Positions 18,525 through 27,277 of a DNA stretch of 64,000 nucleotides are shown piece after piece (within the stretch, counting starts at the first letter, position 1; every line of letters begins with the position of its first letter). This DNA is from Bacteriovoracaceae bacterium UBA6200. GTDB lineage: Bacteria > Bdellovibrionota > Bacteriovoracia > Bacteriovoracales > Bacteriovoracaceae. The DNA is taken from positions 42,294 to 106,293 of the forward strand of contig DISW01000008.1 in NCBI GenBank assembly GCA_002422605.1, written 5' to 3'. The notes under the pieces were generated by a model. The model searched no databases. It saw only the letters and a list, made by a program, of their open reading frames with translations, and was not told the DNA's origin. Position numbers and translations under genes: made by a program.

Positions 18525-18697
18525 GAAACCATTATCATCTTTATTAAAATCAATGTTACGACGGCCAGTAATACACCCTGGGCAGCGCCTTGAGTGATGA
18601 AACCATGCTTTACTAATTCCTGAAAAACTAAGAAGACCCCAATTATCGTTGAGGGTAGACCGAGAGCAAGGGCCAGGGCTTTCTTCCAGCTAGTCAT
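18509..18697 (-). CDS. Small two-helix AtpZ/AtpR-like protein
   Basis: 62 residues with two predicted membrane helices (about residues 6-27 and 39-57) and a lysine-rich C-terminus. Small two-helix proteins of this kind (AtpZ, AtpR, AtpQ-like) are common just upstream of atpI and atpB and are thought to assist F0 assembly or ion supply. The assignment rests on size, topology and context, not on a clear motif. It overlaps the atpI-like gene by 16 bp and follows the TPR lipoprotein gene by 38 bp. Confidence 0.6.
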   Translation of the reverse strand: MTSWKKALALALGLPSTIIGVFLVFQELVKHGFITQGAAQGVLLAVVTLILIKMIMVSWKKK

Positions 18698-18735
18698 AAA
18701 GTAAACGTCATTTTGTTGCCAATAAGATAATGGAA

Positions 18736-19539
18736 TTAGCGCTTTCTCGCAACCCTTCGTGCATAGAGAGATTTCAATCTTGCCTTTAAAACTTCGGGAT
18801 TCGGGTAAGAAGGTAGGAGCGAGTAGTAAATATTATACGCTTCTTTGAGTTTTTCATTGGATTCGTAGGCATTGGCGATCAAGAACTTAACTTTTACAAT
18901 CTGATCCTTCCGGCGTTCACGTTTCAAATATTCCATCCAGAACTCTACCGCTTTATCCCAGTTCTTATTATAAAACTCAATCAGACCCATCTGATAAAAA
19001 GCATCCAGATAATAGGGGTGAGCCGGTTGATCGATAATGACTTCAAAAATCTCCCGAGCCTTGGTGTAGCGACCCATTTCAAAAAAGGCTTCTCCCACCT
19101 TTAAATAGTAATAGTCGTAGTTTTTAAGGCGAGGTTTAACTTCCATCAAGATCTGGTATGCACGTATCGCTTCCCCATAATTTTTGGAGAAACTGAAATT
19201 AATGTCGGCAATTTTCTCGAGTGACTTCACCTGCCAGAGAGGATCGTCCACGTTATCCACAATATAGTGATAATACTTCAAGGCCTTAACTTGCTGATCC
19301 AAATAGAGATAGTAAATCTCGGCCAACTGATAATTAATTTTAGTTTTGATCTGTTTAGAAGGATTTTTTTTAAGGACTCGTTCATAGAGTTCAACTGCTT
19401 TGTTGAACTCCTGATTATCGACGAACTTTTGAGCTGTTAAGATATCCTGGTTAAGTCCTGAGGTGAAGTCACAAGAACTTAAGCCCAGGATTAACAGGAT
19501 GCTTAGAATTTTATTCAGGAGTTTCAGTTGTTTCACCAT
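18736..19539 (-). CDS. TPR-repeat lipoprotein
   Basis: 267 residues from the ATG at 19539. Residues 1-24 form a lipoprotein signal with lipobox LSSC; an aspartate follows the cysteine, which in E. coli would favour inner-membrane retention, though sorting may differ here. The rest is a chain of tetratricopeptide-like helix pairs (AQKFVDNQEFNKAVELYERV, YGEAIRAYQILMEV, YTKAREIFEVII, WDKAVEFWMEYL), as in YbgF/BamD-like scaffolds. The frame is open further upstream, but a 19539 start puts the signal peptide at the N-terminus and has GAGGA about ten bases upstream. It overlaps the 3' end of gyrA by 29 bp. Partner unknown. Confidence 0.82.
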   Translation of the reverse strand: MVKQLKLLNKILSILLILGLSSCDFTSGLNQDILTAQKFVDNQEFNKAVELYERVLKKNPSKQIKTKINYQLAEIYYLYLDQQVKALKYYHYIVDNVDDPLWQVKSLEKIADINFSFSKNYGEAIRAYQILMEVKPRLKNYDYYYLKVGEAFFEMGRYTKAREIFEVIIDQPAHPYYLDAFYQMGLIEFYNKNWDKAVEFWMEYLKRERRKDQIVKVKFLIANAYESNEKLKEAYNIYYSLLPSYPNPEVLKARLKSLYARRVARKR

Positions 19540-21994
19540 CAGTAGTATCTTCCTCTGCTTCGGCGATTTTCTCAACTGCGACAACTTTTTCATCTGGCTT
19601 AACATTAATTAAGCGGACACCTTGAGTATTTCTTCCAAGAAGTGAAATACCCGAGATTTTCGTTCTGATGACCTGACCTTTATCGGTAATGATCATTAGA
19701 TCATCCTTATCTGTAACAGGAAGGATTCCCATGATCTCGCCGGTTTTCTCAGTCAACTTCATGGCCAGAATACCTTTACCGCCACGAGACTGTTTGCGGT
19801 ACTCTTCAGCACTTGAGCGTTTACCATAACCACGGGCCGTAACAGTGAGGATCTCAGATTTTTCATCGATAATTTCCATACCGATAACATATTCATCGTC
19901 TTCCAGGCTCATGCCCTTCACACCTTGAGAAACACGTCCCTGAGCACGGCAGTCATCTTCATGGAAGCGGATCGACTTACCGCCAGAAGAGGCGAGAAGA
20001 ACGTCTTTATTTCCATCAGTGATTCTCACTGCCAGTACTTCGTCACCGTCAACAATCTTAATGGCCTTAAGACCGTTTTGGCGCATGTTTTTGTATTCTG
20101 AAAGTTCAGACTTTTTAACGATACCTTGTTTAGTTGCAAAAATAATGAAGTGACCTTCCTGCTCTTTAGGAACAGTAATGATCTCTTTCACTTTTTCATC
20201 AGCTGGAACGTTAATGATGTTCACGATGTTTCGACCCTTAGAAGTTCTTAAGCCTTCAGGGATCTGATAAACCTTAATCGAGAATACAGTTCCCTTATCA
20301 GTGAAGATCATCAACGTATCGTGGGTATCAGCAGTGAAGATACTTGTGAAGAAATCTTCATCCAGATCAGCACCTTTAACTCCTTTACCGCCACGTTTTT
20401 GAGAGCGGTAAGTATCTTTGGCCATTCTCTTCAGGTAACCCTTTTGAGTAATGGTCACGATCACTTCTTCATTCTTGATCAAATCTTCCATATGAATTTC
20501 GTCAGCTTGTGCGACGATTTCAGTACGGCGGTTATCTCCGTAATTTTCACGAATCTCTACAAATTCACCACGGATAATATCTTTGATTTGTTCTTCAGAA
20601 GATAGAATGCCTTCTAAACGAGCAATTTCTTTCATCACTGCTTCATAATCAGCAACGATCTTATCACGCTCAAGACCAGTTAAGCGTTGGAGACGCATAT
20701 CCAGGACGGCCTGAGCTTGAATAGTTGAAAGAGTAAAGCGACTCATCAACTGCTCTTTCGCTTGAGCTGGACCTTCTGCCTTCTTAATCATCTCGACGAT
20801 TTCGTCGATATTTTCAACGGCAATCTTGAGACCTTCTAAAATATGTGCGCGCTCACGAGCTTTTTTGAGTTCGTAAGTTGTTCTACGGATAACGATCTCG
20901 CGACGGTGCTCAATAAAACATTGAAGCATCTCTTTAAGATCCATAACTTTCGGCTGACCATTATAAATCGAAAGGAAAATAATACCGAAAGAAACCTGCA
21001 TCTGAGTTTGCTTATAGAGGCGGTTCAAAATAACTGAACCTTGCTCTCCACGCTTAACATCAATAACTACACGGATACCTTCACGTGAAGATTCATCACG
21101 AATATCAGAAATCCCTTCAATTGCTTTATCAGTAACAAGCTCAGCAATTTTTTCAATAAGCTTAGCTTTGTTAACTTGATAAGGAAGTTCTGTAATGATG
21201 ATTTTTTCACGATCATTTTTACCAATTTCAATATCGGCTTTTGCACGAATCTGAATAACACCCTTACCAGTGTGGTAAGCTTGTTGAATCCCCGCAGTAC
21301 CATGAATTGAACCAGCCGTTGGAAAATCCGGACCAGGAATAATTTTAATCAGGTCATGAACAGATAGTGTTGAATCTTCAAGAAGGGCCACTAGACCATT
21401 CACAACTTCAGTTAAGTTATGCGGAGGAATGTTGGTTGCCATACCTACGGCAATACCAGCTGATCCATTGATTAAGAGATTTGGAATTTTTGTTGGAAGA
21501 ACTGTTGGCTCTTGAAGAGATCCATCATAGTTTTCCTGCCAATCAACAGTTTCCTTATCAATATCACCAAGCATATCGTTTGCAAGTTTTTGCATTCTGG
21601 CTTCAGTATATCGCATGGCCGCAGCACTATCTCCATCGATAGAACCGAAGTTACCCTGGCCATCCACGACAGTGTATCTCATTGAGAAATCCTGAGCGAG
21701 ACGAACAAGAGCTCCATAAACAGCAGAGTCACCATGTGGGTGATATTTCCCGATAACATCACCAACAATACGCGCTGATTTTAGGTAAGGGCGATTGTGG
21801 TAGTTATTAAGCATATGCATGGCAAAGAGAATACGTCTGTGCACTGGCTTGAACCCATCACGCACATCGGGAAGGGCTCGGCCTACGATTACTGACATAG
21901 CGTAATCAAGGTAACAGTTTTTCATCTCATCTTGGATCAAGAGAGGAAGAATATTTCCGTGATTAACTTCTGAATTGTTATTTTCGTCACTCAT
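19511..21994 (-). CDS. gyrA: DNA gyrase subunit A
   Basis: Breakage-reunion subunit of gyrase, which introduces negative supercoils. The 827-residue protein has the active tyrosine in AAMRYTEARM (Tyr129), the quinolone-pocket segment HPHGDSAVYGALVRLAQ (residues 86-101) and the GyrA box as QKRGGKG, followed by the six-bladed C-terminal wrapping domain. The residue matching E. coli Ser83 is serine, but that matching Asp87 is glycine (Gly94). The acidic tail (AEAEEDTTDGETTETPE) is usual for GyrA. It follows gyrB by 18 bp. Confidence 0.98.
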   Translation of the reverse strand: MSDENNNSEVNHGNILPLLIQDEMKNCYLDYAMSVIVGRALPDVRDGFKPVHRRILFAMHMLNNYHNRPYLKSARIVGDVIGKYHPHGDSAVYGALVRLAQDFSMRYTVVDGQGNFGSIDGDSAAAMRYTEARMQKLANDMLGDIDKETVDWQENYDGSLQEPTVLPTKIPNLLINGSAGIAVGMATNIPPHNLTEVVNGLVALLEDSTLSVHDLIKIIPGPDFPTAGSIHGTAGIQQAYHTGKGVIQIRAKADIEIGKNDREKIIITELPYQVNKAKLIEKIAELVTDKAIEGISDIRDESSREGIRVVIDVKRGEQGSVILNRLYKQTQMQVSFGIIFLSIYNGQPKVMDLKEMLQCFIEHRREIVIRRTTYELKKARERAHILEGLKIAVENIDEIVEMIKKAEGPAQAKEQLMSRFTLSTIQAQAVLDMRLQRLTGLERDKIVADYEAVMKEIARLEGILSSEEQIKDIIRGEFVEIRENYGDNRRTEIVAQADEIHMEDLIKNEEVIVTITQKGYLKRMAKDTYRSQKRGGKGVKGADLDEDFFTSIFTADTHDTLMIFTDKGTVFSIKVYQIPEGLRTSKGRNIVNIINVPADEKVKEIITVPKEQEGHFIIFATKQGIVKKSELSEYKNMRQNGLKAIKIVDGDEVLAVRITDGNKDVLLASSGGKSIRFHEDDCRAQGRVSQGVKGMSLEDDEYVIGMEIIDEKSEILTVTARGYGKRSSAEEYRKQSRGGKGILAMKLTEKTGEIMGILPVTDKDDLMIITDKGQVIRTKISGISLLGRNTQGVRLINVKPDEKVVAVEKIAEAEEDTTDGETTETPE

Positions 21995-22012
21995 TTCAAT
22001 TCGTCCTTAAAA

Positions 22013-24460
22013 TTAAATATCGAGGTTACGCACATTAAGAGCATTGGTTTCAACAAATTCTCTACGAGGATCAACCTGATCACCCATAAGAACTGAGAAC
22101 ACTTGATCGGCATCGATAGTGTCTTCAATTTTAACTTGTAACAATGTTCTGTTTGCCGGGTTCATCGTCGTTTCCCAAAGTTGTTCCGGGTTCATCTCTC
22201 CTAATCCTTTATAACGTTGGATATAGGCTCCTTGACGACCTTCACTTGAAACAAAATTAGCAAATTCTTTAAGCCCAATGTGTGTATGAACGTTTTCTTT
22301 TTGCTTCATAATGAATTCGCTATTCAGATGACGTTTAATTCCATCATATTGATTGATGATGTCCGAGAACTCTGAGGAATCTGCAAAGTTCATGCTGATT
22401 CTAAAGTTTTTCGTTTTCATGGCAGAAGCGACTGTAACTCTTAGTTGGAAACCAAGATTTTTCAGATCTTCCTCAACTGTAAACTTATACTTTTTAAGCG
22501 CTACTTCTTCATAGGTCTGAATACGTTTTTGAATAATTTCAGCATAAGCAGCAAGTTTTTCTTTGTCTTTCATTATGTCGACAGTAAGTGTTCCGTCTTC
22601 CACAACCGCTCTTAAGAAATAAGCGTCGTAATGTCGATCATAAGAGTGAAGGGTGTTAAAGAAATTTCTAAACTTATTTACAATCGCTTTAGCAGCATCA
22701 ATTCCGACGACTTCGCCATCGATCTTAACTTCAGCATCCGAAAGAGTGCTGGAAACTAAGTACTGCTCGAGTTCCGGAGTATCTTTTAGATAGCGCTCAT
22801 TTTTTCCTTTCTTATAACGGAAAAGAGGTGGCTGAGCGATATAGAGGTGACCACGTTCCACAATTTCCGGGAACTGACGGTAAAAGAGAGTTAAAAGTAG
22901 TGTACGAATGTGAGCACCATCCACGTCCGCATCCGTCATAATGACGATTTTGTAATAACGAAGACGTGAAATATCAAAAGAATCTTTACCAATACTGGTA
23001 CCGATAGCTTGAATGAGAATTTTAATTTCTTCACTTGCTAACATTTTATCGTAGCGCGCTTTTTCTACGTTAAGAATTTTACCTTTAAGAGGTAGTACGG
23101 CTTGCGTACGACGATCACGTCCTTGCTTGGCCGATCCACCCGCAGAGTCACCCTCAACGATGTAGATTTCACATAGCTCTGGATTTTTTTCCTGACAGTC
23201 GGCCATTTTACCTGGAAGACCTGAGAAATCTAAAGCTGTCTTACGACGGGTAAGTTCACGGGCCTTACGAGCAGCTTCTCTAGCAGCCGCAGCATCAGTC
23301 GATTTTTTAATAACTGTTTTACCGACGTTTGGATTTTCTTCGAGGTAGATCTTAAAGCGATCACCAACCAAAGAATTCACAATCCCTTCAACTTCAGAGT
23401 TACCAAGTTTTGACTTAGTTTGACCTTCAAATTGTGGGTTAGTGAGTTTAACTGAAATAATTGCAGTTAAACCTTCACGCATATCATCGCCGGTTAAGTT
23501 GATTTTTACGTTTTTAAGGAGGTTATTATCTTTGGCGTAGTTATTTAAAACACGAGTAAGAGCAGTCTTAAAACCAGAAACATGCACACCACCTTCGGGA
23601 GTGTTAATGTTGTTGGCGTAAGAAGTCATCGTCTCGGTATAACCATCAGTCCACTGCATAGCTACTTCTACTTCGTAATTGTCACGAGACTGGAAGAAAT
23701 AGATTGGCTCTTTATGAATTGGTGTTTTCGCACGATTTAAATATTGAACAAATTCAGCGAGTCCACCTTCATAGTGGAAAGTATCAGACTTCTCTGTTCG
23801 TTCATCAGTGATTGAAATTTTTAAGCCTTTATTGAGGAAGGCCATTTCACGGAAACGATTCGAAAGAGTATCGTAGTTATATTCATGAACTTCGAAAATT
23901 TCGTTGTCTGATTTATAAGTAACAGTAGTACCTGTATCAGAAGGATCACAGTCACCGACAACTTTAAGTGGAGCTTGAGCAACCCCGTGAGCGAAATCCA
24001 AGCGGTGGACTTTCCCATGCTTTTTAATTTCTAGCTTTACCCACTTAGAAAGGGCGTTTACTACTGAGGCACCAACTCCATGAAGACCACCGGAAACTTT
24101 ATAAGCTCCGCCTTCCTCATTGAATTTCCCACCAGCATGAAGTTTCGTGTAAACAATCTCGGCTGCTGAAACACCTTCACTTTCAACTAGGTCGGTTGGA
24201 ATACCACGACCGTTATCGACAACAGATAAAGAATTATCCACATGAATAACAACTTTAATCTCAGTACAGTAACCGGCAAGGGCTTCATCAACAGCATTAT
24301 CCACGATTTCATACACACAGTGGTGGAAACCGCGAACACCAGTGTCTCCGATGTACATACCAGGACGTTTTCTTACGGCTTCTAAGCCTTCAAGAATTTT
24401 AATCTGGTTAGCGTTGTATTCAGTATTTACTTTAGAAATAGAATCAGGAGTTTGATTCAT
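22013..24460 (-). CDS. gyrB: DNA gyrase subunit B
   Basis: ATPase subunit of gyrase. At 815 residues it is the long proteobacterial form (E. coli 804): the GHKL ATPase domain (DNAVDEALAGY, VVDNGRGIP, GGLHGVGASVVNALS), the transducer, the TOPRIM domain (EGDSAGGSAKQGRDRR, ILNVEKARYDKML, MTDADVDGAHIRTLLL), an insertion of roughly 170 residues in the TOPRIM/tail region (about 560-735), and the C-terminal QRYKGLGEMNPEQLWETTM motif. It lies 10 bp after recF in the dnaA-dnaN-recF-gyrB-gyrA order. Confidence 0.98.
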   Translation of the reverse strand: MNQTPDSISKVNTEYNANQIKILEGLEAVRKRPGMYIGDTGVRGFHHCVYEIVDNAVDEALAGYCTEIKVVIHVDNSLSVVDNGRGIPTDLVESEGVSAAEIVYTKLHAGGKFNEEGGAYKVSGGLHGVGASVVNALSKWVKLEIKKHGKVHRLDFAHGVAQAPLKVVGDCDPSDTGTTVTYKSDNEIFEVHEYNYDTLSNRFREMAFLNKGLKISITDERTEKSDTFHYEGGLAEFVQYLNRAKTPIHKEPIYFFQSRDNYEVEVAMQWTDGYTETMTSYANNINTPEGGVHVSGFKTALTRVLNNYAKDNNLLKNVKINLTGDDMREGLTAIISVKLTNPQFEGQTKSKLGNSEVEGIVNSLVGDRFKIYLEENPNVGKTVIKKSTDAAAAREAARKARELTRRKTALDFSGLPGKMADCQEKNPELCEIYIVEGDSAGGSAKQGRDRRTQAVLPLKGKILNVEKARYDKMLASEEIKILIQAIGTSIGKDSFDISRLRYYKIVIMTDADVDGAHIRTLLLTLFYRQFPEIVERGHLYIAQPPLFRYKKGKNERYLKDTPELEQYLVSSTLSDAEVKIDGEVVGIDAAKAIVNKFRNFFNTLHSYDRHYDAYFLRAVVEDGTLTVDIMKDKEKLAAYAEIIQKRIQTYEEVALKKYKFTVEEDLKNLGFQLRVTVASAMKTKNFRISMNFADSSEFSDIINQYDGIKRHLNSEFIMKQKENVHTHIGLKEFANFVSSEGRQGAYIQRYKGLGEMNPEQLWETTMNPANRTLLQVKIEDTIDADQVFSVLMGDQVDPRREFVETNALNVRNLDI

Positions 24461-24470
24461 TCAGATGCTC

Positions 24471-25571
24471 CTATCCATGGTGTTTGAGCGTTCCATGTTC
24501 AATATAAAACTTTTTAGATTCAGGGATCTTTTCCAGTTCTTTCCCAAAACTCTCATTTGCTGTGGTTATCAAAACTTGGAAGTTTTTTGTTTCCAAGTAT
24601 TGGACCAAATTTTTCCATCTCTGGCTATCCAATTCGCCGGAAACGTCATCAATTAAGACAATGGGATAAGACGTAAATTTATACCTAAAAAGCTCAATAT
24701 AAGCAAATATCAAGCTTAGAAAGGCCATTTTCTGCTGGCCTAAAGAACAGAATTCAAACGCATTGAGTCCATCAAAGCTAAAAATGACGTCATCCCGATG
24801 AATTCCTACCTGGGTTACTTCGGCTTTTATGTCGGTATTTTCCTGGTGACGATAGAAGTCAAATATCCTTTTTCTGTCCCAATGAACGAACATACTGTCG
24901 AGTGTTAATTCCAGAGTATGATCTTCGGAAAAAATGGACTTAAAAGTAGGGGTGATGAACTGATTAAGAGTTTCTAAAAACTCAAACCTTTTACGGGTAA
25001 TGATTTCGGAATACTCACTGACTTGTTCATCAATTGCTCTTAACTGCATAGAGGCGTTTTTGCCACCAAAGGTCAGGACCGAGTTTCTGAACTTCATCGA
25101 CTTTTGGAAGCGTGTCAGGATCTGGCGGTACTCTTTATCACCCATTGAGATATGGCTATCAATCCACTGCCTTCTAAAAGTGCTGCTGGTATGAAACTGA
25201 TAAGAGTCAAAAGGATTTACAAAAACTGAGGATGAAGGAGTTTGCTTTTTCTCAGGTTTGTTATTGAGAAATCTTTCTTCCAAAGAATCACTCATTCTTA
25301 AAGAGTAGGGAAGAAGCTGATCTTCATTTTGAAATACAGATTGAAGAATCAATTCGGGCTTTTCACCCTCAATGTTGATCATCTGTGCATAATCAGTGTT
25401 TTTACGAAATGACTTTTTATTTGTGAGGAGAAAAACGGCTTCTAATAAGTTGGTCTTACCGTTACCGTTTTGACCTAAGATACAATTAATACCAGGAGAA
25501 AAATCAAAAATACTATCTTTGAGATTTCTGAAATTTTGGGCCTGTAATTTTTTAATTTTCCAACAATTCAT
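24471..25571 (-). CDS. recF: DNA replication and repair protein RecF
   Basis: SMC-like ATPase that helps load RecA at gaps. Motifs are Walker A GQNGNGKTNLLEAVFL (about residues 35-50), signature FCSLGQQKMAFLSLIF (about 275-290) and Walker B VLIDDVSGELDSQR (about 310-323). The ATG at 25571 gives 366 residues; a TTG at 25577 directly after the dnaN stop is in frame and possible. No strong ribosome site precedes either, and translation is probably coupled to dnaN (6-bp gap). Confidence 0.95.
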   Translation of the reverse strand: MNCWKIKKLQAQNFRNLKDSIFDFSPGINCILGQNGNGKTNLLEAVFLLTNKKSFRKNTDYAQMINIEGEKPELILQSVFQNEDQLLPYSLRMSDSLEERFLNNKPEKKQTPSSSVFVNPFDSYQFHTSSTFRRQWIDSHISMGDKEYRQILTRFQKSMKFRNSVLTFGGKNASMQLRAIDEQVSEYSEIITRKRFEFLETLNQFITPTFKSIFSEDHTLELTLDSMFVHWDRKRIFDFYRHQENTDIKAEVTQVGIHRDDVIFSFDGLNAFEFCSLGQQKMAFLSLIFAYIELFRYKFTSYPIVLIDDVSGELDSQRWKNLVQYLETKNFQVLITTANESFGKELEKIPESKKFYIEHGTLKHHG

Positions 25572-25577
25572 CCACAA

Positions 25578-26690
25578 TTACAGCTTAAGCGGCATGATAA
25601 TTCCGAGAAATTCTGGAAGATCATCCGACTTAATAACCACTGGGCTTAATTCGTTATTAAACTCAAAAGTAATATCTGTTTCATTAAGAACCGATAAGCT
25701 CTCGATGAGATATTTAGCGTTAAAACCGATTTCTGTAGCTTTCCCGTCATAACTGATAGGTAGAGTCTCAATCGCCTGACCAAGGGCCGGGTGATTGGTA
25801 GAAATGATTAATTCATTCTTTTGAATATTGAGCTTAACCCCATTGGTTTTCTCATTAGAAAGGATCTTAATCCTCTTTACAGCGTTAAGAATAGCATTGC
25901 GGTCGATATGAAAGCGATTCGTTGTTTTAGAAGGAATTACCGTCTGATATTTAGGGTATTCTCTGGCGATAAGACGAATTGATAAATAGTACTCATTTCG
26001 TGCATTAACGAACATGAATGAATCATCTAATGAGATGGCAACTTCATCTTCCGGATAGGTATCAGCGATCTTTTTAAGTTCAGAAATACCTTTTCTTGGA
26101 ACGATCACACCATCGCTTAAAAACTTATTCTCACCGATAAACTCATGAGTATCTAATAAGGCCAAACGGTGACCGTCGATTGCGACTGAACGTAATTTAG
26201 AATCAATCATCTGAAGATAAATACCATTAAGGTACAATCTTGTTTCATCAACTGAAATCGCATGGGAAGTTTTATTGATGATATGGGCCACTTGTTTTGT
26301 TTTTAAACGAAACTCAGAACTTTGATTCTGGAAGCTTAATTGTGGAAATTCATCTGCGCTTGTAATTAAAAGTGAATAATTAATATTTTTACAAGAAAGA
26401 TTTAAAAGGTTGTTGTTATCAACATTTAAAACAACATCATCGTTAGGAAGTTCTCTTAAAATATCAGCGATGTTTTTGCTATTGATACAAAAACTTCCTT
26501 CACCTTCGATTGTAGCATTTAAAATAATTTTAGCAGATACTTCCAGGTCAGTTGCAATGAGTTCGAGCTTTTGACCTTGAGATCTGATTAAGCAGTTTGT
26601 GAGAATTGGACGAGAATTCTTCTTGTCGACAACAGAAAGAACTTTATTGATAGCATCTCTTAACAAATGAGATTGAATAGTTAATTTCAT
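25578..26690 (-). CDS. dnaN: DNA polymerase III beta subunit (sliding clamp)
   Basis: Ring-shaped processivity factor; 370 residues, the standard length, with three related domains. Visible signatures include NSKNIADILRELPND, the internal YLNGIYLQ element and the C-terminal SPVVIKSDD ... FLGIIMPLKL ending typical of DnaN. AGGA lies seven bases before the ATG. A candidate promoter (26713-26741) lies between the gene and the oriC spacer, so dnaN may be expressed apart from dnaA. Confidence 0.97.
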   Translation of the reverse strand: MKLTIQSHLLRDAINKVLSVVDKKNSRPILTNCLIRSQGQKLELIATDLEVSAKIILNATIEGEGSFCINSKNIADILRELPNDDVVLNVDNNNLLNLSCKNINYSLLITSADEFPQLSFQNQSSEFRLKTKQVAHIINKTSHAISVDETRLYLNGIYLQMIDSKLRSVAIDGHRLALLDTHEFIGENKFLSDGVIVPRKGISELKKIADTYPEDEVAISLDDSFMFVNARNEYYLSIRLIAREYPKYQTVIPSKTTNRFHIDRNAILNAVKRIKILSNEKTNGVKLNIQKNELIISTNHPALGQAIETLPISYDGKATEIGFNAKYLIESLSVLNETDITFEFNNELSPVVIKSDDLPEFLGIIMPLKL

Positions 26691-26712
26691 TTTAATCCTC
26701 GATTAGATGAAG

Positions 26713-26741
26713 GTTTTAGCTTGTCGCTCAGAGAATTTCAA
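26713..26741 (-). promoter_or_regulatory. Candidate promoter for dnaN
   Basis: Read on the minus strand: TTGAAA (26736-26741), 17 bp, TAAAAC (26713-26718), then GAGGA and the dnaN ATG at 26690. Moderate match to a sigma-70 promoter. Confidence 0.4.
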
Positions 26742-26791
26742 GTGAACTGCTTTAATAGATTTAAATTCTTCTTCCAGTAGTTTTCTTTCCC

Positions 26792-26825
26792 TATATATAT
26801 GTATTTATATTCTTATATAATAATA
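26792..26825. other. Probable DNA-unwinding element
   Basis: An almost uninterrupted run of A and T (TATATATATGTATTTATAT and onward) at the dnaN side of the oriC spacer, about 230 bp from the perfect DnaA box. The composition fits the stretch opened by DnaA. No clear DnaA-trio was identified by eye. Confidence 0.6.
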
Positions 26826-27052
26826 CCTGGGATAGTGTTGATGCTTTTGTGCGAGGCCTTAGATATCCGCTAGTTACCCTCAATTTAGTCTTAATTTATC
26901 AACGCATCTTTCTAGGACCCTTCTTTTTTGATTCGTATATTTTCTTAAAATCGTTGAAAACTCCACGTCTTTTTCTGAGGCCTTGGATAACTCGGGGATA
27001 ATAATTTTTGACTCTTTATGTTGGCCGTGGAAAAGGGCCTTGACTACTCATT

Positions 27053-27061
27053 TTATCCACA
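27053..27061 (+). promoter_or_regulatory. DnaA box
   Basis: TTATCCACA, identical to the E. coli consensus. Confidence 0.9.
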
Positions 27062-27086
27062 AAAGCATTAACAATGTTAGTGGATT

Positions 27087-27104
27087 GGCCGTTGATCAAC
27101 GGCC
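27087..27104. repeat. 18-bp perfect palindrome in oriC
   Basis: GGCCGTTGATCAACGGCC reads the same on both strands and carries GATC at its centre. It sits between the perfect DnaA box and the tandem GGCCGTGG pair. A dimeric regulator site or an element recognised with the GGCC repeats is plausible. Confidence 0.85.
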
Positions 27105-27223
27105 TGTCCACTGTGGAGGCCGTGGGGCCGTGGATTGAACAATGTTGCAGGGCCGTAATTCACTAAAGGCCGTGGATGGGCCGTGGGGCCTTTTAGAAAA
27201 GCTCGTCGATAAAAGGGCGTGAG

Positions 27224-27232
27224 TTATCCACT
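27224..27232 (+). promoter_or_regulatory. DnaA box, one mismatch
   Basis: TTATCCACT, differing from consensus only in the last base, near the 3' end of dnaA. Confidence 0.7.
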
Positions 27233-27277
27233 AGGGATAAATCCTTTCCACACTTAAAGAGTAAAGACTCGCTGTAA

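Larger units (their letters stand above)
27023..27190. repeat. GGCCGTGG repeat array in oriC
   Basis: Exact GGCCGTGG at 27023, 27118, 27126, 27168 and 27179; the 27118 and 27126 copies are in direct tandem. A diverged GGCCGTAA lies at 27151 and further GGCC at 27037, 27087, 27101 and 27187. Read on the other strand, copies followed by A give TCCACGGCC, which shares the TCCAC core of a DnaA box (TTTTCCACG at the 27023 copy matches seven of nine positions). They may be lineage-specific DnaA sites or sites for another origin regulator. Confidence 0.8.
26742..27277. other. Replication origin (oriC), dnaN-dnaA spacer
   Basis: The only large gene-free stretch in the window, placed between dnaN and dnaA at the point from which genes on both sides mostly read outward. 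From left to right it holds an AT-rich stretch (26792-26825), GGCC-containing elements, a perfect DnaA box (27053-27061), an 18-bp palindrome (27087-27104), GGCCGTGG repeats and a near-perfect DnaA box (27224-27232). The other candidate, the dnaA-rpmH spacer, shows no DnaA box. The boundaries are approximate. Confidence 0.85.
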
